The position numbers were made by a program, and so were the translations under genes. From assembly GCA_013152075.1 (NCBI GenBank), contig JAADHD010000433.1, positions 1 to 17,723 on the forward strand: a stretch of 17,723 bases of DNA, given 5' to 3'. Origin of the DNA: Verrucomicrobiota bacterium (GTDB taxonomy: Bacteria; Verrucomicrobiota; Verrucomicrobiia; Verrucomicrobiales; DEV007). Positions 1 to 6,758 of the stretch are shown here, one piece after another; the first letter of the stretch is position 1, and each line of letters opens with the position of its first letter. The notes under the pieces were generated by a model, which saw only the letters and a program-made list of their open reading frames with translations, ran no database searches and was not told the DNA's origin.

Positions 1-1
1 C

Positions 2-679
2 ACCAACCGCACACGCCTTGCCTTGGAACTGGGTGGTCTTATAGCCGATGGATTCTTAGTAGTCGAAGCGGAAAAATTACTCGATCTTGAAGCAGTCGGC
101 CGGGCTCTGTGGAAACGGGCAAAAATCCTGGGCGCAGGCACCCGCCTATCGAGCCACACCAAAAGTTTATTGGAAAACAGTGCGCTGGGCGACTGGAAGC
201 AACTAAAGGTGGAGTTGGCCAAAACTCAAAAAGACGTGGAAGTCGAAATGGTATTGTTGCGCGATGTGGATGCCGCCCACCTGATCAGTTTGGGAGGTTG
301 GTTGCGAGCGTTTGAAATTGCCTGTGTGACTTCCCTCGATCCCTTTGATGCAAAAAAAGCAAAAATCCTGGCGCGAGTGGATGTCGCTGAATATTTTCTG
401 ATGTCTCTGCAAACTCTGGAGCCCAAAGTCCAGGAAACCGAGCATATTCAAGAACTCACTGCCGGCGTTGAAAGGCTCAAAGATATGCTCGATGTGCCTG
501 AATCCAAAGCTTTCACCCAGAGCGAAGTGGAGAGCATGAATACTCTGATAGGTGAGTTAATCGCAACCGCCGGTAACAGTTCTAAAACACCCGCAAAAAA
601 ACAGGGCAAATCTTCAAAAACGGATAAATCCAAAAAGCCTGTAGCTACTGCGTCTCAGGCTGATAAAGCTAAAAAATAA
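2..679 (+). CDS. Hypothetical helical protein with lysine-rich C-terminal tail (5' end cut by window)
   Basis: The reading frame is open to the left edge (it begins T-N-R-T-R-L-A-L-E-L), so the TTG at 23 is probably an internal leucine codon and the true start lies outside. About 225 residues are visible. The first ~185 look mostly alpha-helical and soluble, with conserved-looking segments such as LGGLIADGFLVVEAEKL and HLISLGGWLRAFEI. I see no signal peptide, membrane segment or catalytic motif. The last ~35 residues are low-complexity and rich in Lys, Ser, Thr and Ala (SKTPAKKQGKSSKTDKSKK), a tail of the kind that can bind nucleic acid or stay disordered. I do not recognise a named domain. 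My impression is that similar proteins recur in Verrucomicrobiota, but this is from memory. The gene ends 30 bp from the convergent tilS. Function unknown. Confidence 0.75.
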   Translation, partial: TNRTRLALELGGLIADGFLVVEAEKLLDLEAVGRALWKRAKILGAGTRLSSHTKSLLENSALGDWKQLKVELAKTQKDVEVEMVLLRDVDAAHLISLGGWLRAFEIACVTSLDPFDAKKAKILARVDVAEYFLMSLQTLEPKVQETEHIQELTAGVERLKDMLDVPESKAFTQSEVESMNTLIGELIATAGNSSKTPAKKQGKSSKTDKSKKPVATASQADKAKK

Positions 680-688
680 GCCCTCTGC

Positions 689-704
689 CACCAGTTTGCT
701 GGTG
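689..704 (-). terminator. Weak stem-loop between convergent genes, possible tilS terminator
   Basis: CACCAG (689-694), loop TTTG and CTGGTG (699-704) form a 6-bp perfect stem in the 30-bp gap between the first gene and tilS. Read on the minus strand, a T-rich run (TTATTTTTT) follows about 9 nt after the stem. That is further than in a classical intrinsic terminator, so this is only a candidate. Confidence 0.3.
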
Positions 705-709
705 TGGAC

Positions 710-1681
710 TTACGCTGGATTGATAAAAATTTCCCCCGCTCGTCGTCGAGCATGCCGGTCATGCGGTAAGTTAATTTTAGCAACATTGCTTGCAACAGGA
801 ATCAAGGAACGCACTTCTTCAATTTCCCGATACCCTGTTCCAGTGATGCCACTGCTGTTCAGCCATTTGCGAATCACGCGCCGTTGCAAGGCCGCCGGCA
901 AAGCGCGCAAGGCCTTTACTGATAGCTTGCCCTGCTGACAAAACTCCGGGTAATCACGATTGACGAATGTCTCCAGAGCATCGTTTTCCGACTCTGCCAG
1001 CTGTGATAGGCGATGCACCGCCCCCCGCACATCTCGTTCGAAGAGACGCTTCAATTCTGGCAACAAGCTCAGGCGCACACGATTGCGCAGAGCAAAATCC
1101 GATTCATTGCTCGCATCATCGCGATAGGCAATGCCATTGTCTGTTAAATAAGTGTTAATATCCGTGCGCCACACCTCGAGCAAAGGCCGCAGAAACTGCA
1201 ACTTACGTCCATCTATTTTGTGCGCGGCAACTGCTCGCATACCGGCGATTCCGCGTAAACCCGTGCCACGAAAAAGATTGATCAACACCGTTTCCACCTG
1301 GTCGTCTGCGTGATGAGCTAGAAAAATTCGTGGGCAGCGGTGAACCTTTGTAGCTTGCGCAAAAAAGCTATGCCTCGCATTACGAGCCGCGACTTCGATC
1401 GAAACTTTATTCTCCTTCGCCAAACCTTTCACCCCTGTTCGCTGAACTTCGCAAGAGTAGTCAAGACGGTCGGCCAAACGTTTCACAAAGGCCGCATCCT
1501 GAGTTGAAGCTCTACCGCGCAGCGCGTGGTTCAAATGACAGACAACCAGTTTGCGAAACCCTGCCGCATGCAGCAAGTGCAACAGCGCCACTGAATCGCG
1601 ACCACCGGACACGCCAATCAAGTATTTTCGCCGGATGGAATATTCCTCGCGAATCCGGACGAGAAATTGATCAATCTTCAT
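710..1681 (-). CDS. tilS: tRNA(Ile)-lysidine synthase TilS, short form
   Basis: TilS ligates lysine to C34 of the CAU-anticodon tRNA-Ile using ATP, which changes both codon and charging specificity from Met to Ile. It is an essential cytosolic enzyme. The N-terminal PP-loop motif SGGRDS is at residues 25-30, followed by the family signatures HLNHALRG, RNARHSFF, HHADDQVETVLINLFRGTG and SNESDFALRNRVRLSLLPEL (the substrate-recognition segment). At 323 residues it is about 100 shorter than the E. coli enzyme and ends soon after the second domain, so it lacks the usual C-terminal domain, like the compact Aquifex-type enzymes. It starts 11 bp after serS ends. An AGGG run overlaps the serS stop region just ahead of the ATG, one of the few plausible ribosome binding sites here. 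It is probably co-transcribed with serS. Confidence 0.95.
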   Translation of the reverse strand: MKIDQFLVRIREEYSIRRKYLIGVSGGRDSVALLHLLHAAGFRKLVVCHLNHALRGRASTQDAAFVKRLADRLDYSCEVQRTGVKGLAKENKVSIEVAARNARHSFFAQATKVHRCPRIFLAHHADDQVETVLINLFRGTGLRGIAGMRAVAAHKIDGRKLQFLRPLLEVWRTDINTYLTDNGIAYRDDASNESDFALRNRVRLSLLPELKRLFERDVRGAVHRLSQLAESENDALETFVNRDYPEFCQQGKLSVKALRALPAALQRRVIRKWLNSSGITGTGYREIEEVRSLIPVASNVAKINLPHDRHARRRAGEIFINPA

Positions 1682-1692
1682 TTACCCTGCCC

Positions 1693-2967
1693 CTAACGAA
1701 TTTCTTCACCACCAAAATACGAATGCAAAGCCTCAGGCAAACGAATCGAGCCATCAGCTTGCTGGTAGGTTTCCAGCAAAGCCACATAGAGTCGCGGCAG
1801 AGCCGTTCCTGATCCGTTCAGTGTATGGCAAAGACGGTTTTTCCCGTCCTCATCCTTGAAACGCAACTTCATCCGCCGCGCCTGGTAATCACCAAAGTTG
1901 CTGCAGGAAGAAACTTCAAGATACTCGTTCTGTCCGGGTGCCCAGACTTCTATATCATAGGTTTTGGTCGCACTGAATCCAATGTCGCCGGTGCAAAGTT
2001 CAATAATCCGGTAGTGCAACCCAAGCGTTTGCAAAACTTTTTCCGCCTCGTTGGTGAGTGTTTCCAATTGATCAACTGACTGATCCGGATGCACCACATT
2101 AACCAGCTCCACTTTGTCGAACTGGTGCATGCGGATGAGTCCGCGATTCTCACGACCTGCCGCACCGGCCTCCCGACGAAAACAATGAGTGGCCGCAGTG
2201 GTCTTGACCGGAAAATCATCACCCTTCTGAATCGTATCACGAAAGAGATTAGTCACTGGCACTTCTGCTGTTGGAATCAGGAAATGAGCATTGTCCTCGA
2301 TGCCATACATATCATCCTCGAACTTGGGCAATTGCCCGGTGCCGAACATGCAGTCACGATTGACAACTACCGGAGGGTTGACCTCGGTGTAACCATGCTC
2401 TCGAGTGTGCAGATCGAGCAAAAACTGAATCAGCGCCCGCTGAAGACGAGCGCCCGCTCCGGTATAAACCACAAAACCACTCGAACTGATTTTGGCTCCC
2501 AATTCAAAATCGAACAAAGCCAGCTTTCCTCCCAGGGTCAGGTGATCGGTCGGTTCGAAGCCATCGAATGTCGCTTTTTCACCCCAAGTTCGGATTTCCG
2601 GATTGGCCGTTTCGTCAGAACCCACTGGACAGTTCTCGTGAGGCACGTTCGGGATTTGCAATAAAAGCTCCCGCTGACGATTATCCGCCGCTTCCGTAGT
2701 TTCACCCACCGCCTTGATCTTTTCACCAATACCCCGAACCTGCGTTTCCAGATCGGCGGAATCTTCGCCTTGCGAACGCATTTTACCAATCTCTTTGGAC
2801 AGCCGGTTGCGCTCCTGTTGCAACTCTTGTTTTTCTGTTTCACCACTGCGGCGTTGCTCGTCGCAAGCAAGTACTTCGGTGATCAATTGCCACGCATCAC
2901 CACCACGCGCCTTCAGGCGTTGCTGGCAGAGTTCGGGCTCTTCGCGAATTTGACGGATATCAAGCAT
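1693..2967 (-). CDS. serS: Seryl-tRNA synthetase
   Basis: SerS charges tRNA-Ser (and tRNA-Sec where present) with serine and is a class II synthetase acting in the cytosol as a dimer. Its 424 residues are normal for the family. Residues ~30-105 are charged and heptad-like (EKQELQQERNRLSKEIGKM), the long antiparallel coiled-coil arm that grips the tRNA variable arm. The serine-binding TAEVPVTN box is at 233-240. Motif 2 (CFRREAGAAGRENRGLIRMH) spans about 262-281, and motif 3 (LNGSGTALPRLYVALLETYQ) about 383-402. Motif 3 reads GSGTALPR rather than the common GSGLAVGR, but the key arginine is kept. No Shine-Dalgarno sequence is evident before the ATG. The gene lies 47 bp after the UbiA-like gene and 11 bp before tilS. 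Confidence 0.97.
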   Translation of the reverse strand: MLDIRQIREEPELCQQRLKARGGDAWQLITEVLACDEQRRSGETEKQELQQERNRLSKEIGKMRSQGEDSADLETQVRGIGEKIKAVGETTEAADNRQRELLLQIPNVPHENCPVGSDETANPEIRTWGEKATFDGFEPTDHLTLGGKLALFDFELGAKISSSGFVVYTGAGARLQRALIQFLLDLHTREHGYTEVNPPVVVNRDCMFGTGQLPKFEDDMYGIEDNAHFLIPTAEVPVTNLFRDTIQKGDDFPVKTTAATHCFRREAGAAGRENRGLIRMHQFDKVELVNVVHPDQSVDQLETLTNEAEKVLQTLGLHYRIIELCTGDIGFSATKTYDIEVWAPGQNEYLEVSSCSNFGDYQARRMKLRFKDEDGKNRLCHTLNGSGTALPRLYVALLETYQQADGSIRLPEALHSYFGGEEIR

Positions 2968-3014
2968 TCCGAGAGATTAGCGCAGAGCGGCAAAAGGGCA
3001 AGCGCCAGCGTGCT

Positions 3015-3908
3015 TCAGATCAATAGCAACAATGGACCCAATAAAGTCACATCTGCGAGAACGCGTGACAGCGAATCGGAAAACCTGCCTTGGAAAAAAT
3101 GCACCGATACCAGCGCCAGCGCACTGAGCAGGCACGCAGGGTAAAGATAACTTTGCCCACTCAATAGCCAGGCAATGCCGCCGCCCATTAACAGCACGAC
3201 TCCTAAAACCGTCAGATCACGATCCAACTGCTTCCACCAGACGGAGGCTGCCACCGGATCGTTGGCTCGATCCTCGCATCGTTCACGTGCCGCTATGATG
3301 AGGCAGTTATAAATACACAAAGCAGCAAACAGCAAAATAGGCGTGAGGTATTTTTCTGGCTCGTTAAATACGCCGCTGCGAACCGCATTAACTCCCAGAG
3401 CAGTGCCGAGGGCAAACACCAAACCACAGGCAAATTCTTTCGCTCGCAGGGGTTTTAACTGAGGAAACAAACGAACAAAGGCGGTGAAATATAAGACCAC
3501 CAGCAAACAGAGGATAAAGCCGGCAAGGATCAAATCGGCAGGCAGAGCTTCGAGAGTGATGACTGCGCCCAATGACAGGATAACTGCCAATAACCCCACG
3601 AAACCCTTTTGATGTCGCCGCACAAAACGATGCCTTCCAGTCGCCAGGCTCCAATTTTTCTGGCGCAATCCATCCAGCAAACGATCAGCAACATAAATCG
3701 ACCAAACAGCAAGAAATAGCACCGCGTAAACAGACCAAGCCACCGGTGAATCGAAGGCTCGGGAAAAAGCTCCCAACCACACCACTGCCACGATGGGTGC
3801 ATCAAGGCTAAGCAAGTTGGCATAGAGCCACCAGGGATGACAACGCGCCTGATCCTGAATGGCAGCTGCCTCAGTATCAAAATGTGCGATGAACTGCGTG
3901 GTTTTCAT
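3015..3908 (-). CDS. Polytopic membrane protein, UbiA-like prenyltransferase superfamily candidate
   Basis: This 297-residue protein is strongly hydrophobic, with about eight or nine likely membrane segments. Two acidic motifs support a UbiA-superfamily link. D75-x-x-x-D79 (in YVADRLLDG) follows the second membrane segment, and D213-x-x-x-D217 (in RCEDRANDP) lies in a later cytosolic loop. Paired Asp motifs of this kind bind Mg and prenyl diphosphate in UbiA enzymes. The segment KEFACGLVFALGTALG also resembles the family. The first motif lacks the canonical leading Asn-Asp, so the match is partial and the substrate cannot be predicted. It follows M48 by 89 bp and precedes serS by 47 bp on the same strand. 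No biosynthetic partner (quinone, carotenoid or heme genes) is visible, so it may be a non-canonical member or an inactive relative. Confidence 0.65.
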   Translation of the reverse strand: MKTTQFIAHFDTEAAAIQDQARCHPWWLYANLLSLDAPIVAVVWLGAFSRAFDSPVAWSVYAVLFLAVWSIYVADRLLDGLRQKNWSLATGRHRFVRRHQKGFVGLLAVILSLGAVITLEALPADLILAGFILCLLVVLYFTAFVRLFPQLKPLRAKEFACGLVFALGTALGVNAVRSGVFNEPEKYLTPILLFAALCIYNCLIIAARERCEDRANDPVAASVWWKQLDRDLTVLGVVLLMGGGIAWLLSGQSYLYPACLLSALALVSVHFFQGRFSDSLSRVLADVTLLGPLLLLI

Positions 3909-3997
3909 TCAAGAACAGAATAGCTTCCATTCTATACCCCGAAGATTGAAAAATTCCAGAGAGATGACTGTTTGCTCGACCCCTGGTCTTTGACCTT

Positions 3998-5959
3998 TCA
4001 ATCGGCTTCCACCTCTTCCCGCACATACGGCGGAATCGGACACCCAATTGTATCGGCAATGGCGCGCAACAACTCGGCTTCATCCCCGGTGACTTTTTGA
4101 TCCGCCATCACCGTTTTCCCACAGGCATCGAGCAGGCGCTTTTTCACTAATGGCGTGGCTTCATCATAACGATCTAGCGCTTCGTCAATCTTCGCCAATC
4201 CACATTCACTCGCACTTAACAATTGAGGCAAGGGACTGCCGAACTCAGCTTCGAAGGGAGCCATGCCCTGACGAAATGCCTCCTCCGCATCTTCGGTATT
4301 CCGACTGCCCAATCCAGCCAGGGTGGACAATAACACCGTCGTTTCACGTTTGAGTTTTGCACTGCGACGATAGCGAATTCTAGCAGATCGAATCCGGTTG
4401 AAATAGAGGTCCAGATGACGATGAATAATTTTTTGCAAAGTAAACTCAAACAAATCAATCTGGCCGTCACTCTCCATCAGCTGAGTCGTTACGTTTTGAA
4501 AGCGCTCGTATTCCGGAGGCGATAATTTTCGCAAAGACGGAATGATGAGATCAATCAGCGCTAATTTTTCTGAAGAATCGAGCCCCCCGACTTTATCGTA
4601 AAAGCCCATAGTGTGCCCTAGAGTCTCCTGATCGACCAAGCTCTTTAACAGTTCGATTTCGGACGACCTCAGCTTGTCGTCCTGCCCCAGCAACAAGGCA
4701 AAAACGATAGCCTGAGCTCCCGCTCCACTGCGAATGGCATCGAGCGACTCTTGCGAAAGCCCACTCAGCAAACGACGACTATAGGCAATTTCACTTGCCC
4801 CGGGTTGCCCGATTTTATGCGAGCCGAAACCGCTGTTCAAGCCCGACACCAGGGCCGCCCCGGGCGAAAGCGGTGGCGGCACCGCACGCTCCCCCGATGA
4901 AGGCTCCCCAGCCTGCTGCGAAATCTCCGGCAACTTAACGCGGGGAAACTCTTCATTCCATCGCGGGTCAATTTTTTTGATTCGCACCTCCAGAGGAGGA
5001 TGCGTAGCGAGAGAGTTGAGATTCATCACCTTATGCTCGAAAGCATCGCCAAAAAACATGTGACTGGCTTCTTCCGCTTTTGGATTTGTCACCGTTGATC
5101 CCTGACTCAATCCACCGATTTTCTTTAACGCTCCTGCGATGCCATCAGGGTTGCGGGTAAATTGAACCGCAGAGGCATCGGCGAGAAATTCACGTTGGCG
5201 AGAGATAGCCGCTTTTATAAGCTTGCCAAAAAACAAACCCACGTAGCCAATCACAATCAAGGCCAGACCCAGAACAAGAATCACCAGCGTCCCCTTGCCC
5301 GAGTCCCGGCTCCGAGAGCGCGGAGTGAACATGACACTGCGCATAACTATTTGCCCGATCATGGCAATAAACAAAATCCCAAACAATAAGCCTATAAGCC
5401 TCATGTTCAGACGCATATCACCATTGAGAATGTGAGAGAATTCGTGCGCCATCACCCCCTGTAATTCATCGCGATTCAACAATCGGATCGTTCCCCGAGT
5501 CACCCCGATAACGGCGTCACTCGGCGTCTTTCCTGCAGCAAACGCGTTAATCCCCATTTCGTTGTCCATGATATAGACATCCGGCACCGGCACTCCCGAA
5601 GCGATTGCCATTTCCTCGACTACATTGAGCAAACGCTTTTCCTCTAAGTCTGTCGTATTGCGGTCAAGCAATCTCCCGCCAAGCTCCATCGCCACCACCG
5701 AACCGCCACCGTTGAGCTGTAGGGTTTTAAAACCCGTCCCCAGAGCGATTACTGTTCCAGAACCTAACGCTGTGTAAAGCAACAAATCCGGACGCCAAAA
5801 AGTCCATACTTTGGCTCCATCATCACCTTCGAGAAACAAACTCCCCAAAATGATCACGGCATAAATCGATGCAATGATCCCCGCAATCGCGAAGATAAAA
5901 TAAATAACTAGCAGCCGGGTCTTCTTCCGCGCCAGCTCCTGATGTTCGAAAAAATCCAT
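3998..5959 (-). CDS. M48 family (HtpX-like) membrane zinc metalloprotease with long C-terminal TerB-like extension
   Basis: The N-terminal ~280 residues form an HtpX-type peptidase. Two membrane segments lie at ~15-40 and ~60-80. The zinc motif HEFSH is at 172-176, a second hydrophobic pair is at ~187-208 and ~223-248, and the third-ligand region SRQREFLADASAVQFTRNP (Glu257) is intact, so catalysis is expected. HtpX relatives degrade damaged membrane proteins with a cytosolic active site. The 653-residue length is more than twice that of HtpX (~290). After a Pro/Gly/Ser-rich linker (~345-385) comes a soluble helical region with two TerB-like stretches: MESDGQIDLFEFTLQKI, and ADQKVTGDEAELLRAIAD near the C terminus. 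These may sense metal, bind a partner or regulate the protease. The gene follows lemA by 29 bp, a recurrent pairing in bacteria, and the two are probably translated from one mRNA. Confidence 0.9.
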   Translation of the reverse strand: MDFFEHQELARKKTRLLVIYFIFAIAGIIASIYAVIILGSLFLEGDDGAKVWTFWRPDLLLYTALGSGTVIALGTGFKTLQLNGGGSVVAMELGGRLLDRNTTDLEEKRLLNVVEEMAIASGVPVPDVYIMDNEMGINAFAAGKTPSDAVIGVTRGTIRLLNRDELQGVMAHEFSHILNGDMRLNMRLIGLLFGILFIAMIGQIVMRSVMFTPRSRSRDSGKGTLVILVLGLALIVIGYVGLFFGKLIKAAISRQREFLADASAVQFTRNPDGIAGALKKIGGLSQGSTVTNPKAEEASHMFFGDAFEHKVMNLNSLATHPPLEVRIKKIDPRWNEEFPRVKLPEISQQAGEPSSGERAVPPPLSPGAALVSGLNSGFGSHKIGQPGASEIAYSRRLLSGLSQESLDAIRSGAGAQAIVFALLLGQDDKLRSSEIELLKSLVDQETLGHTMGFYDKVGGLDSSEKLALIDLIIPSLRKLSPPEYERFQNVTTQLMESDGQIDLFEFTLQKIIHRHLDLYFNRIRSARIRYRRSAKLKRETTVLLSTLAGLGSRNTEDAEEAFRQGMAPFEAEFGSPLPQLLSASECGLAKIDEALDRYDEATPLVKKRLLDACGKTVMADQKVTGDEAELLRAIADTIGCPIPPYVREEVEAD

Positions 5960-5988
5960 TGTCTGCCTATTGCAACACCTAGGCGATT

Positions 5989-6588
5989 TTAATCAAACGA
6001 CACTTTTACCGCTTCACGTTGCTCTTCGTCTTTCACCTCGAAAAGAGTCGCCGCAACAAAGCTGAACATTCCCGCGATGATATTCGAGGGAAACATCTCC
6101 CGCTTGGTGTTGTATCGCATGACAGAATCATTGTAAGACTGGCGAGCGAAGGAAATTTTATTTTCCGTCGAGGTCAACTCCTCTGTCAACTGCATCATGT
6201 TCTGATTGGCTTTCAAATCCGGATACGCTTCTGACAAGGCAAACAAACGTCCGAGCATGCCTCCGAGACCCGATTCCGCTTGAGCGAGTTGTTGCATCGC
6301 CACCGCATCACTCGGATCGACCGAGGCCTGCTCGCGTGCGGACGCCGCCATGTTGCGGGCCTTGATCACATTCTCCAAAGTATCGGCCTCATGTTTCATG
6401 TAACCCTTGGCCGTTTCTACCAGATTGGGGATGAGATCGTAACGCCGTTTCAATTGCACATCGATCTGGGCAAAAGCGTTTTTAAACTGGTTGCGGAGTT
6501 TGACCAGGCCATTGTATTGACCAGCGATCCACATAACCACGACTAAAGCGATACCACCAATGACGAGAAGGGGAATTATATTATCCAT
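5989..6588 (-). CDS. lemA: LemA family membrane-anchored protein
   Basis: The 199-residue length is typical for LemA. One N-terminal membrane helix (IIPLLVIGGIALVVVMWIA, ~4-22) is followed by the four-helix core with the family signatures LVKLRNQFKNAFAQIDVQLK, RRYDLIPNLVETAKGYMKHE and, near the end, FARQSYNDSVMRYNTKREMF. The bulk of the protein is expected outside the cytosol. Its biochemical role is unknown, but lemA is very often found beside M48 protease genes, as here, which suggests a partner or adaptor role. The ATG has no clear Shine-Dalgarno sequence. It is the first gene of the five-gene minus-strand run, with its promoter presumably in the divergent region to its right. Confidence 0.93.
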   Translation of the reverse strand: MDNIIPLLVIGGIALVVVMWIAGQYNGLVKLRNQFKNAFAQIDVQLKRRYDLIPNLVETAKGYMKHEADTLENVIKARNMAASAREQASVDPSDAVAMQQLAQAESGLGGMLGRLFALSEAYPDLKANQNMMQLTEELTSTENKISFARQSYNDSVMRYNTKREMFPSNIIAGMFSFVAATLFEVKDEEQREAVKVSFD

Positions 6589-6604
6589 AGTATTCAGTAA
6601 GTTT

Positions 6605-6610
6605 ATTTTA
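6605..6610 (-). promoter_or_regulatory. Candidate -10 element for lemA
   Basis: On the minus strand this reads TAAAAT, 5 of 6 matches to TATAAT, 16 bp ahead of the lemA ATG. No good -35 hexamer is found at 16-18 bp; that position is occupied by the TTGATAGA tandem repeat. This is a weak, position-based call. Confidence 0.25.
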
Positions 6611-6615
6611 TCAGT

Positions 6616-6639
6616 TTGATAGATTGATAGATTGATTGA
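6616..6639. repeat. Three-copy 8-bp tandem repeat (TTGATAGA)
   Basis: TTGATAGA at 6616-6623 and 6624-6631 is followed by TTGATTGA at 6632-6639, which has one mismatch. The array lies in the divergent region between lemA and the glycoside hydrolase gene, immediately upstream of the candidate lemA -10 box. Read directly from the sequence. Confidence 0.85.
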
Positions 6640-6758
6640 AACAAAGCGAACTACCTTTTAACGTATCGCGGATTCATCATCTACCAAAGGACTATAAGCG
6701 CAAAATGAATGTGAACTCGATTATAAAATGCTACCAAAATTATAATCCAGGGGGATTC

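Noticed and set aside
2089..2664. A 191-codon open frame on the plus strand inside serS
   Set aside because: It overlaps conserved SerRS motifs on the other strand and has no family features.
3909..3997. Possible terminator between the M48 and UbiA-like genes (GGTC-AAA-GACC)
   Set aside because: The stem is only 4 bp and is not followed by a T run, so it does not exceed chance.
6636..6758. Extended N-terminus of the glycoside hydrolase from the TTG at 6636
   Set aside because: It begins inside the tandem repeat, is AT-rich and buries the signal peptide in the middle of the leader.
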